64,000 bases of DNA from Virgibacillus ihumii (GTDB lineage: Bacteria; Bacillota; Bacilli; Bacillales; Amphibacillaceae): assembly GCF_902726655.1 (NCBI RefSeq), contig NZ_CACVAN010000001.1, positions 3,596,001 through 3,660,000 on the forward strand. Reading direction: 5' to 3'. Both the position numbers and the translations under genes were made by a program. Positions 1 to 7,073 of this stretch are shown one piece after another. Position 1 is the first letter of the stretch; each line of letters opens with the position of its first letter. Under the pieces are notes generated by a model. The model saw only the letters and a program-made list of their open reading frames with translations. It was not told where the DNA came from and did no database searches.

Positions 1-264
1 CTTCTTTACATGGTTGGATTCCTTGAACAGGGCGATGCCGACTGCGGCCATTAAGGCGTATATCCCAAGAATTATCATGTTGTCTAAATTCCATCCGCCG
101 GATATCAACGAGAAAAATAGATTGGTAAGTGATATCGCGAGCAGTGGCAGTGCAATTATTGAGTAACGGGAACTCTTTTTTAATTGTGGTTTAATCATTT
201 CGGTGATTTTCTGCATTTCTCTTTCAATAAATGCTGGTACGTTTGTCATCATAAAATTATTCAT
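1..264 (-). CDS. DUF5392-type (YybP/YwnF-like) membrane protein, 3' part cut by window edge
   Basis: The frame is open from an ATG at 264 down to the window edge, giving at least 88 residues, so the C-terminus is missing. A GGAG ribosome site sits about 11 nt upstream. The N-terminus is charged and amphipathic (IEREMQKITEMIKPQLKK), followed by two hydrophobic segments at about residues 35-55 and 62-80, so it is a small membrane protein. It resembles the DUF5392 family of Bacillales from memory; function is unknown. It lies directly downstream of a manganese-type riboswitch on the same strand, which suggests a role in Mn2+ homeostasis. The family name is less sure than the gene. Confidence 0.7.
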   Translation of the reverse strand, partial: MNNFMMTNVPAFIEREMQKITEMIKPQLKKSSRYSIIALPLLAISLTNLFFSLISGGWNLDNMIILGIYALMAAVGIALFKESNHVKK

Positions 265-327
265 ACGAATCATCACTCCATAACGATCGATTATATTAGA
301 CAAGCGCAAATAAGACTTGTTAACGTT

Positions 328-364
328 ATAAAAATAGACCTGACCAACTAAATTGGTAAGGTCT
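328..364 (-). terminator. Riboswitch expression-platform terminator
   Basis: On the minus strand AGACCTTACCAA pairs with TTGGTCAGGTCT, and is followed by a U-rich run (TATTTTTATA). The 5' arm includes CCTTA, which in the alternative fold closes helix P1 of the adjacent yybP-ykoY aptamer, so the two structures exclude each other. Confidence 0.8.
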
Positions 365-452
365 TGCTAACAACGGTTGGTTGCCAACAAAGCCGAGAGC
401 TGGTTTGCTCTGTAATGACGACCTTGCTGCTAAAGCTACTCCCCTTAATAGG
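345..452 (-). promoter_or_regulatory. yybP-ykoY (Mn2+) riboswitch
   Basis: Read on the minus strand, this leader has the hallmarks of the yybP-ykoY class in order: AAGGGGAGTAGC (around 435-446), GTCGTCATTAC, a short hairpin, CGGCTTTGTTGGCAACC, then GCAAGACCTTACC. The closing strand of P1 (CCTTA) is shared with the terminator stem at 336-364. In known members Mn2+ binding stabilises P1 and prevents termination, so this should be an ON switch for the membrane-protein gene ending at the window edge. Confidence 0.85.
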
Positions 453-469
453 AATGTTATTATATTTCT

Positions 470-498
470 ATTATACCGCTTGCAGCATGATTTGTCAC
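470..498 (-). promoter_or_regulatory. Promoter of the Mn2+ riboswitch leader
   Basis: On the minus strand GTGACA (493-498) and TATAAT (470-475) are separated by 17 nt, a good SigA match placed just ahead of the riboswitch. Confidence 0.6.
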
Positions 499-571
499 AT
501 GCAATGCCTGGAAAGAGGAATTGTTGTAAGTTCATTTATGATACAGTAAAGTTAAGGAGGAGTAATGAATA

Positions 572-778
572 ATGAGCAACTGGCCATACATCATTTATGC
601 GATTATTTTAGGGGTATTGTCCTTTATCACTGGTGAGATTGTTACGTTTGTGATGCTTGGATTCATTTTAATTACATTGAATAACATTAATACGAACTTA
701 AAACGAATTCATCAAAAGCTGCCGGGAAAACAAGGTGCGGGAGCTGACCAGGGAGGTAATGTTCATGGCAACAATTGA
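572..778 (+). CDS. Small membrane protein, unknown function
   Basis: This 68-residue protein starts at an ATG preceded by AAGGAGG at 8-10 nt spacing. It has one long or two short hydrophobic segments (residues 4-38) and a polar, glycine-rich tail. The last 14 nt overlap the start of csaA, so translation is probably coupled. I do not recognise the family. Confidence 0.7.
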   Translation: MSNWPYIIYAIILGVLSFITGEIVTFVMLGFILITLNNINTNLKRIHQKLPGKQGAGADQGGNVHGNN

Positions 779-1094
779 GGATTTTATGGAGTTGGATATG
801 CGGATTGGGACGATTGTGAAAGCGGAACCATTTCCGAAGGCGCGAAAACCGGCAATTAAATTGGAAGTGGATTTTGGTGAGCTTGGCATAAAACAGTCAT
901 CCGCGCAAATAACGAAGCGCTATGAATCGGAGAAGCTTGTTGGACGTCAGGTTGTGGGAGTGGTGAATTTTCCACCGATGAGGGTCGCTGGGTATAAATC
1001 GGAAGTGCTTGTTATTGGCGGCGTGCCGGAAGATGGGGATGTTGTCCTGCTTCGGCCGGATGAAGACGTGTCAAACGGAACAAAGATATCGTAG
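765..1094 (+). CDS. csaA: CsaA, export-related chaperone / tRNA-binding-domain protein
   Basis: The 109-residue product is one tRNA-binding OB-fold domain of CsaA type: DMRIGTIVKAEPFPKARKP near the start, then SSAQIT and a conserved VVNFPPMRVAGYKSEVLVIG stretch. B. subtilis CsaA is 110 residues, so the protein is full length. I chose the ATG at 765 because GGGAGG lies 9 nt upstream; an in-frame start 30 nt earlier has no good site. CsaA is a dimeric cytosolic chaperone suggested to help export precursor proteins. It overlaps the small membrane-protein gene upstream. Confidence 0.92.
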   Translation: MATIEDFMELDMRIGTIVKAEPFPKARKPAIKLEVDFGELGIKQSSAQITKRYESEKLVGRQVVGVVNFPPMRVAGYKSEVLVIGGVPEDGDVVLLRPDEDVSNGTKIS

Positions 1095-1126
1095 CTATTA
1101 AAAAATTCCTGGGGGAGTCAACATAG

Positions 1127-1597
1127 ATGTTTTATAGAAAAATTGTAACTACTTTTTTTGTCGTGATGTTTGTTTCATTGTTTTTTGCATGCAGTTATGT
1201 CCTGGGTGGAAACCCTAAATATGATGTTGGTGACAAGCTGATGCTCTGGAGCCTTTTTTACATGGTGTATGTTGGTCCGATTGTGTTAATTTACGGGAAT
1301 TTAGTATCTGTTTTTCTTGAGTATTGGCAAAAAAGCTGGAGCAGGCCGCGTGATTGGTTATATGTTGTCTTGCACGGAGTGTTTGGACTTGCAAATGGCT
1401 TGCTTTTCGGCAGTCCCATTTTTGCAGTATTGGGAGCTGTTGCGGCATTGTTTTATGCTATTATTGACCGCTGGCTATACAGCCGGAAGTTGAAGGGAAA
1501 AAGAAACAGGCTTTATCTGCTGCTGATTCCGTTCATCGCCTATGGTCTTTTATGGGGAATTCTGCAGTTGGCATCGCCATCACCACCGCCATTCTAA
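1127..1597 (+). CDS. Polytopic membrane protein, unknown function
   Basis: The 156-residue protein has about four predicted membrane spans (residues 6-26, 42-65, 88-112, 130-148) and a basic loop with KLKGKRNR. GGGGGAG precedes the ATG. Residues ASPSPPPF end the protein. It is followed after 23 nt by another small membrane protein, and the two probably form an operon. I cannot assign a family. Confidence 0.75.
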   Translation: MFYRKIVTTFFVVMFVSLFFACSYVLGGNPKYDVGDKLMLWSLFYMVYVGPIVLIYGNLVSVFLEYWQKSWSRPRDWLYVVLHGVFGLANGLLFGSPIFAVLGAVAALFYAIIDRWLYSRKLKGKRNRLYLLLIPFIAYGLLWGILQLASPSPPPF

Positions 1598-1620
1598 CCC
1601 ATAAGGAAAGGGTGTTTTAT

Positions 1621-1953
1621 ATGTTGCGCTTTCTATTATTTTTCGGTTTATCGGCTTTGACATTCGGTCTGGAATATTTCCTTGTGACGGAATTTGTACC
1701 CGCTATCGACCAGTCGTTTGCAACAGTTGCATTTTTCGTTGGAGTTCTTGGCGTTATCATTTCACTCTTATTTTCGAGCGCTATTACAAGCCTGCCCATG
1801 ATGAGTTATTATCCGGATCCCGAGGAATTTGACCGGACCGTGAAAGTCAAAAAACGAGTAAAAGCAAAAGCCCTGAGTCTCCTCAATCCGATACTGATTG
1901 GGTCACTTCCGTTATTTCTGTATGGACTCTTTAAATCATTCAATCTACTGTGA
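1621..1953 (+). CDS. Membrane protein, unknown function
   Basis: The 110-residue product has three hydrophobic segments (about 3-25, 32-55, 88-107), separated by a polar loop rich in Asp/Glu then Lys/Arg (YYPDPEEFDRTVKVKKRVK). I place the start at the ATG at 1621 because AAGGAAAGG lies 10-15 nt upstream; the longer in-frame version would overlap the previous gene. Function unknown. Confidence 0.7.
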   Translation: MLRFLLFFGLSALTFGLEYFLVTEFVPAIDQSFATVAFFVGVLGVIISLLFSSAITSLPMMSYYPDPEEFDRTVKVKKRVKAKALSLLNPILIGSLPLFLYGLFKSFNLL

Positions 1954-2347
1954 AATATTTTTTGATAAGATCTGAGTTGTACCAAATAAGGGTGCTGTCG
2001 CGAAACTGAGTGTAGAAAAACAGCATACGTACAAGCCCATGTCGTATAACATCCGTTTCTGATCGGACAAATTTCTGACCACCCAGGATACCAGACCATC
2101 TGTCACAACAACTAGCAATGTGTTTTCTACATGCAAAATACCAGCCAGATTTACCCCATCAATAGTGAAGACCCCGAATAAGGAAGTTTCTGTCACGTAA
2201 TTCAAGTACAAAAGAGGAATTTTTTGAAGAATCGTCGAAATAAGATTAAGGTGGATACTGAGGAATCGAAATTAAACTATTATTCAATAAAATTCGGATG
2301 GCACCTGACATCCGTCGAATTGAGCAGGAAGCCGAGGAGGACTATAA
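1954..2347 (+). other. Intergenic stretch with a possible IS-end remnant
   Basis: No convincing gene is visible in most of this stretch. At 1988-2012 the sequence GGGTGCTGTCGCGAAACTGA resembles the terminal inverted repeats of some insertion sequences. The minus strand behind it is open for 88 codons (1945-2211) but has no ribosome site and no recognisable motif. It may be the rump of an insertion sequence. Only the resemblance of the end sequence supports this. Confidence 0.25.
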
Positions 2348-2351
2348 ATGA
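2262..2351 (+). pseudogene. Possible 3' remnant of a gene ahead of the VOC protein
   Basis: A frame open from 2262 encodes about 29 residues ending in MAPDIRRIEQEAEEDYK. Its TGA overlaps the next ATG as ATGA, the typical arrangement of translationally coupled genes. No start codon with a ribosome site is present, so if real it is the tail of a deleted upstream cistron. The AGGAGG inside it serves the VOC gene. Confidence 0.25.
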
Positions 2352-2734
2352 GAATTAAAATCACCAGTGTTTTTGTGGAGGACCAGGAGAAGGCATTGAA
2401 ATTTTATACGGAAGTACTTGGGTTTGAGAAAAAAATGGATATACCTGCTGGAGACTTTAAATGGCTGACAGTAGTTTCGCCAGAGGATCCGGACGGTGTG
2501 GAACTACTGCTTGAACCAAATGATAATCCTGCAGCAAAAACATTTCAAAAAGCAATCTATGACGAAGGGATCCCTGCAACTTCCTTTGTGGTGGACAATA
2601 TTCAGGAAGAATATGAACACTTGAAAAATCTTGGCGTTGAATTCACAGCAGCTCCAACGGAAATGAGTCCCGTCACATTTGCCATTTTTGATGATACATG
2701 TGGAAACCTGATTCAAATTTCACAGGCAAAATAA
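2348..2734 (+). CDS. VOC-superfamily protein (glyoxalase/bleomycin-resistance fold)
   Basis: The 128-residue protein shows a single VOC module pair: KITSVFVEDQEKALKFYTEV at the N-terminus and FDDTCGNLIQISQ at the C-terminus, with a metal-ligand type Glu in GVELLLEP. AGGAGG precedes the ATG at 2348. Proteins of this type usually bind or modify small molecules (thiol conjugates, aromatics) as dimers; the substrate cannot be told from sequence. It is 18 nt upstream of the FAD-linked oxidase and probably co-transcribed with it. Confidence 0.85.
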   Translation: MRIKITSVFVEDQEKALKFYTEVLGFEKKMDIPAGDFKWLTVVSPEDPDGVELLLEPNDNPAAKTFQKAIYDEGIPATSFVVDNIQEEYEHLKNLGVEFTAAPTEMSPVTFAIFDDTCGNLIQISQAK

Positions 2735-2752
2735 CGCAAGGAGATGTTTTCT

Positions 2753-4111
2753 ATGAAACTATTTGAAGAATTGAAGAATGCACTGGCTCCGGATCGCGTA
2801 TCTGAAAATGAAACATTACTGGAACAGCACAGTTCGGATGAATCATATCATACACCGAATCTGCCGGAGATTGTTGTTTTCCCGAAAAATAGCGATGAAG
2901 TAAGTGCTGTTGTTAAATTGGCAAACAAACATGATACAACTGTTGTGCCATATGGCTATGGCTCAAGTCTGGAAGGAAATGTAATCCCGTATGATGGCGG
3001 AATTGTCATCGATTTTTCGCTGATGAACAAGATGTTGGAAATTCGTGAAAATGATTTTTTAGTAAAAGTCCAGCCTGGCGTTACGCGTTCACAGCTTGAT
3101 AAAGAATTGAAAAAATACGGCTTGTTTTTTTCTGTCGATCCGGGTGCAGATGCAACACTTGGCGGAATGGCTGCCACAAATGCAAGCGGAACAACGGCCG
3201 TACGCTATGGAATCATGCGTGATCAGGTTCGTGATATGGAGGTAGTCATGGCGGACGGTTCAATCATACATACTGGAAACATGGCTGCAAAATCTTCATC
3301 CGGCTATAATTTAAATGGTATTTTTGTCGGCTCAGAGGGTACGCTTGGTTGTTTTACCGAATTGACCTTAAAAGTGTATGGCATACCGGAAAACGTCATG
3401 GCAGCCCGAGCGGAATTTTCAACCGTAGACGATGCGGTCGAAGCAGTTATTTCCATATTACAGGCCGGAATCCCGATTGCCAGGGTGGAACTCGTCGATG
3501 AGCAGTCCATCAAGCAAATGAATCATTTCAGCGATACGGATTACAATGCGGTTCCCACACTGTTTCTTGAATTCCATGGAAATGAAGCGGGGCTTCAGCA
3601 GGACGTCGAGTTTATGAAAGAAATCGTAACGGATATGAACTGTCAGGTAATCGAATTTGAGTCCGACACAGCCGCTCGTAACCGTCTTTGGGAAGCCCGC
3701 CACAATGCTGCTTACGCATACATACACGGCCATCCCGGCAAAAAACAGATGGTGACAGATGTTTGTGTGCCGATTTCAGAGCTGGCCGGTGCTGTGAAAG
3801 ACGCCAGGGCTGCAGTTGATGCGTCCGGGCTTGATGGCGGAATTGTCGGTCATGTCGGTGATGGAAACTATCATATTTTATTGATGGTTGATGTGGATAA
3901 TCCAGATGATATTGAAAGAGCCAATAAGGTCAATGAACGGATTGTCACATATGCGCTCGAGCGGGGCGGAACGTGTACTGGTGAGCATGGAGTAGGTGTT
4001 GGCAAGCGCAAGTATCAGGAAGAGGAACATGGCAATGCACTTGAGGTTATGCGTAAAATAAAAACGGCACTTGATCCGGATGGGGTGCTGAATCCGGGGA
4101 AAGTTGTTTGA
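2753..4111 (+). CDS. FAD-binding oxidase, glycolate/D-lactate dehydrogenase GlcD type
   Basis: The 452-residue protein has an N-terminal PCMH-type FAD domain (about 35-215; VVPYGYGSSLEGN and DPGADATLGGMAATNASGT bind the cofactor) and a C-terminal FAD-oxidase domain with GHVGDGNYH and TGEHGVGVGKRKY. It should oxidise a 2-hydroxy acid such as D-lactate or glycolate to the 2-oxo acid. I took the ATG at 2753 because AAGGAG ends right before the alternative ATG at 2744. No GlcE/GlcF subunits are nearby, so it more likely works as a stand-alone enzyme. Exact substrate is unknown. Confidence 0.88.
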   Translation: MKLFEELKNALAPDRVSENETLLEQHSSDESYHTPNLPEIVVFPKNSDEVSAVVKLANKHDTTVVPYGYGSSLEGNVIPYDGGIVIDFSLMNKMLEIRENDFLVKVQPGVTRSQLDKELKKYGLFFSVDPGADATLGGMAATNASGTTAVRYGIMRDQVRDMEVVMADGSIIHTGNMAAKSSSGYNLNGIFVGSEGTLGCFTELTLKVYGIPENVMAARAEFSTVDDAVEAVISILQAGIPIARVELVDEQSIKQMNHFSDTDYNAVPTLFLEFHGNEAGLQQDVEFMKEIVTDMNCQVIEFESDTAARNRLWEARHNAAYAYIHGHPGKKQMVTDVCVPISELAGAVKDARAAVDASGLDGGIVGHVGDGNYHILLMVDVDNPDDIERANKVNERIVTYALERGGTCTGEHGVGVGKRKYQEEEHGNALEVMRKIKTALDPDGVLNPGKVV

Positions 4112-4222
4112 TATGGATGGCTGGCGTGGATAATTGGTCTGAAATCGTGGATATCAGCTTCAGAATCGTGGATAAAGTTATCAAAACGTGAATAACGAGT
4201 CTGAAATCGTTGATATCTGATA
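4112..4222 (+). repeat. 21-nt periodic intergenic repeat, family A, copy 1
   Basis: Units beginning GTGGATA start at 4126, 4147, 4168, 4188 (GTGAATA) and 4209 (GTTGATATC), so spacing is 21, 21, 20 and 21 nt. Most units end in CTGAAATC or similar. The array begins directly after the oxidase stop codon and lies between convergent genes. A second array of the same family is at 53916-54037. Confidence 0.8.
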
Positions 4223-4260
4223 ATACCAGCATCATTCAGCGAGCAGTTCAACTCTATCAA

Positions 4261-4291
4261 AAACGCTTCGGAGCAATTCCGAAGCGTTTTC
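4261..4291 (+). terminator. Bidirectional terminator
   Basis: AAAACGCTTCGGA and TCCGAAGCGTTTT form a perfect 13-bp stem with a 5-nt loop. The A and T runs at both ends let it serve the oxidase and the convergent Spo0E gene. Confidence 0.85.
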
Positions 4292-4297
4292 TAGATA

Positions 4298-4471
4298 TCA
4301 ACCTGTAAGGCCAAAGCGCTCGTTGTCGACATATATATTCAAGAGCACGTCAAGCTGCTGGCTGCATTTTATTGTTCGTTCATCTGTCAAGCCGTATTTC
4401 AAGCCAAGCTCAATCATTTCCTGTTTTTTTGCCGAAACTGCTGTTGACAAGTCAAAATTCGATCTTACCAT
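4298..4471 (-). CDS. Spo0E-type aspartyl-phosphate phosphatase
   Basis: The 57-residue protein carries the Spo0E signature SQQLDVLLNIY in its C-terminal half after a helical N-terminal half (KKQEMIELGLKYGLTDE), and the length is typical. Members dephosphorylate Spo0A-P and so delay sporulation. I used the ATG at 4471, which has AGAGGT about 9 nt upstream; an ATG six codons earlier lies before the ribosome site. The gene supports a spore-forming host. Confidence 0.85.
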   Translation of the reverse strand: MVRSNFDLSTAVSAKKQEMIELGLKYGLTDERTIKCSQQLDVLLNIYVDNERFGLTG

Positions 4472-4655
4472 CAATCTTCTACCTCTCATTCAATTTAAAA
4501 ATTTATCCTGAAGTTTTGACAAACACCGCTTATAAGTATGCCTATTATCCTAGTGAAATTCAACAGCTTCAACAAAGGTTGTCATAACATTACAAAATCC
4601 GACAAGCCTTTTCATTTTTCTAATTTATTAGTAACATAGGAGAGAGGTGAAAATA

Positions 4656-5219
4656 ATGAAACTATTAGACGAAATTCTTGAGTACAATGAAAAGTTTGTA
4701 GAAGGCAGGGAATATGAGGAGTTTGAAGCCGGGAAGTTTCCGGATAAGAAGCTTCTGATCTTATCATGTATGGACACCCGGCTGGTTGAACTGCTGCCGA
4801 AATCAATGAATCTGGCAAACGGCGATGCCAAAATACTTAAGAACCCGGGCGCAGTCGTTTCCAATCCCTATGACAGTATAATGCGCGGAATCCTGGTCGG
4901 GGTGTATGCACTAAAGTGTGAAGAAATGTTTTTGGTCGGGCATAAGGACTGCGGGATGTCGAGTGTAAATACGTCCGATCTGGTTAAAAAAATGCAAGAA
5001 CGCGGAATCAGTCAGGAGAAATTTGATGCGATAAAAGAGGCCGGTGTGGATGTTCACCAGTTTTTGGCAGGCTTTGATAATGTTGAGCAAAGCGTAAAAC
5101 ATAGCGTCGAAACAGTTAAAAATCACCCGCTTATGCCAACTGACGTGCCGATTCACGGGTTGGTGATTGATCCAAAAACAGGCAAACTCGAAACCGTTGT
5201 AAATGGATATGAGGAATAA
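4656..5219 (+). CDS. Beta-class carbonic anhydrase (YtiB-like)
   Basis: The 187-residue protein has the beta-carbonic-anhydrase zinc site: Cys38-x-Asp40-x-Arg42 (SCMDTR) and His96-x2-Cys99 (HKDCG). It interconverts CO2 and bicarbonate in the cytoplasm. GGAGAGAGGTG precedes the ATG at 4656; a GTG nine nt earlier lies within that site. It is a single gene with its own terminator. Confidence 0.92.
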   Translation: MKLLDEILEYNEKFVEGREYEEFEAGKFPDKKLLILSCMDTRLVELLPKSMNLANGDAKILKNPGAVVSNPYDSIMRGILVGVYALKCEEMFLVGHKDCGMSSVNTSDLVKKMQERGISQEKFDAIKEAGVDVHQFLAGFDNVEQSVKHSVETVKNHPLMPTDVPIHGLVIDPKTGKLETVVNGYEE

Positions 5220-5228
5220 ATGAACAGG

Positions 5229-5260
5229 AAGTAACTGTACAACGGTGTGCAGTTACTTTT
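5229..5260 (+). terminator. Terminator after carbonic anhydrase
   Basis: AAGTAACTG and CAGTTACTT form a stem, followed by TTTTCTTTATTTTT. Confidence 0.85.
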
Positions 5261-5329
5261 CTTTATTTTTCTTTGAGTTGACGGTACAATCGATGAAGTG
5301 TCCAATAGATCGATCAAGGGGACTATCGC

Positions 5330-6739
5330 ATGAATTCATTGATTAATAGATGTTTAAGGTTCTGTATTTTTATATTCGCGTTATTGCATTTTTTTACATA
5401 CTATACTGATATTACGTTTTTCTTTCACATTCAAGCCCTAAGTGGATTGCTGGTACTGTTATTCGCTGGCATTCGGCTGAATGTAGATAAGTTTAAATTG
5501 CCGCTCTTTCTATCACTGACGGGGGTAACCCTAATCATTATTTACAGCGAGTCGTTTTTAGCAGGTCTTGAGGAAGGACTGCTTCTTATGGGGAATGTAA
5601 TCGGTCTGTTGATTATTGTCCCGTTGATTGGCTGGGTACTTCGGGAAGAGCCTTATATTGAGGAAATGATGAGTCTCGCACATAAAATGCTTAATACGAG
5701 CCGCAAGTTATATTTCGGAATAGCTTCGTTTACACAGATCATCTCCTATTTCCTGCTGTTTGGTGCAATTCCGATGATGTATGAGTTTATTAACATGATA
5801 TTGAAACATCAGGAAGGGGAAGTATGGGAAAACTTTAAGGGTACAGCACTACTGCGTGCGTATGCCATGACAACTGTCTGGGTTGTAACTATTCCAAGTT
5901 TTACGATTGCTGTGGAGACACTGAATGCTTCATTGTGGATTACAATTTTACAAGGAATTGCCGTGTCCATTTGCGGAGTTTTTCTTGCTGCAGTTTTTTC
6001 CTACTTTGAGGAAAAGCATTACGGTGTGGATTTAACAGATGATATAACAGCGGAAATGAGTACCGTATTAAACCATGCATCAGGTAAAAAGGAACAAATC
6101 AGAAAATCACTGGAATTTGGTTTTCTGTTTATTTCATTGTTCGGTACGATATTTCTTCTGCACGCCTTTATCGATATTGAGCTGATGATGATTATTCCAA
6201 TGGTCATTTTTGCTTGGGCCAGTTTGTACTTCATCGTAAAAAAGAAACCGGTAAAAATGGTCAGGGAAGGGAAAACATACTATAAAGAGGGTTTGATCCC
6301 CCAGGGGTATCAATTCAGCGTGATGCTGTCCGTCGGTATTATGATTTTCGGCTTGAATCAAACCGGGTTCGGTATGACGATTGTTGATGGGATGTATTAC
6401 TTGCAGAAGACAATTCCGTTTGCCAATATATTACTTCTGTTGCCGCTGATCGTTGTTATTATGGGTTTCATGGGGCTGGGGCCGTTGACCGTCATGGTGC
6501 TTGTTACGGGGATTTTGAACAGTATCTCGCTTCCGTATCCACCGGAACTGGTCGTGCTTTCTGTGACTTCCGGCAGTGTGCTTTCCATCCTGCTTTCACC
6601 GTTACTTATGCCAACCATTGTTCTAAGCGGAACAAATGGTTTAAGTGCGTTTACTAATGGATTTAAATTCAATTATAAGTATGCATTTGTCATGTATTTA
6701 ATGGTTCAGGTGTATATTCAGTCGATGGTGCATCTGTAG
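5330..6739 (+). CDS. Multi-spanning membrane permease, substrate unknown
   Basis: The 469-residue protein is almost entirely hydrophobic, with about 11-12 membrane spans. Two hydrophobic halves flank a charged cytoplasmic loop (about residues 225-260, EEKHYGVDLTDDITAEM). Glycine/proline-rich helices in the second half (MGLGPLTVMVL; SVLSILLSPLLMPT) look like ion or solute transporter re-entrant regions. I do not recognise a specific family. AAGGGG lies upstream of the ATG. It stands alone between two terminators. Confidence 0.75.
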   Translation: MNSLINRCLRFCIFIFALLHFFTYYTDITFFFHIQALSGLLVLLFAGIRLNVDKFKLPLFLSLTGVTLIIIYSESFLAGLEEGLLLMGNVIGLLIIVPLIGWVLREEPYIEEMMSLAHKMLNTSRKLYFGIASFTQIISYFLLFGAIPMMYEFINMILKHQEGEVWENFKGTALLRAYAMTTVWVVTIPSFTIAVETLNASLWITILQGIAVSICGVFLAAVFSYFEEKHYGVDLTDDITAEMSTVLNHASGKKEQIRKSLEFGFLFISLFGTIFLLHAFIDIELMMIIPMVIFAWASLYFIVKKKPVKMVREGKTYYKEGLIPQGYQFSVMLSVGIMIFGLNQTGFGMTIVDGMYYLQKTIPFANILLLLPLIVVIMGFMGLGPLTVMVLVTGILNSISLPYPPELVVLSVTSGSVLSILLSPLLMPTIVLSGTNGLSAFTNGFKFNYKYAFVMYLMVQVYIQSMVHL

Positions 6740-6793
6740 GGTAACTATATTATTCGGCAAATGGCAGTGCCAGTGAACCTCCTTGGCACCCTC

Positions 6794-6955
6794 TTACGAA
6801 TGTTCATGCTTCCAGGTAGTTTCGTCACCGCTGACAGGGCATGATGGAAATGTTTGATTTTTATTCAGTTTTGCTTTTTCACCTGATTGGCACATGTAAT
6901 AACCTTTTGCCGGTACTCCCTGACCAGTTCTGTACTCACGATATTCCTTATTCAT
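6794..6955 (-). CDS. Small 53-residue protein with two Cys, unknown function
   Basis: The minus strand encodes MNKEYREYRTGQGVPAKGYY, then MCQSGEKAKL, a NQTFPSCP turn and ETTWKHEHS. GGAGGT lies 7 nt upstream of the ATG, an excellent ribosome site. The layout (G-x-PAKG-Y, a charged loop, then FPSCP..G..TTW) resembles YjzC-like and other small Bacillales proteins, and the two Cys plus His residues could bind metal. It is too short for usual gene-length cut-offs and could easily be missed. Confidence 0.75.
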   Translation of the reverse strand: MNKEYREYRTGQGVPAKGYYMCQSGEKAKLNKNQTFPSCPVSGDETTWKHEHS

Positions 6956-7015
6956 CCTGCATACCTCCATTCCTGATTAGTCTTTCCAAAAATAGAGAAA
7001 ATATAATGCTAATAA

Positions 7016-7050
7016 AAAACACCCTTTGCTAATTTAGCAAAGAGTGTTTT
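7016..7050 (-). terminator. Terminator of ald
   Basis: AAAACAC-CTTTGCTAA and TTAGCAAAG-GTGTTTT form a long stem just past the ald stop codon, with A and T runs on both sides. Confidence 0.85.
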
Positions 7051-7073
7051 GTTTCAAGATTTACGTTTGATGG

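Noticed and set aside
326..572. Small overlapping frames on both strands between the first two genes
   Set aside because: The region is explained by the Mn2+ riboswitch, its terminator and its promoter. None of the frames has a ribosome site or recognisable motif.
6841..7032. Plus-strand frame over the region before ald
   Set aside because: It runs antisense to the small minus-strand gene, which has a good ribosome site, and through the ald terminator. No site or motif supports it.
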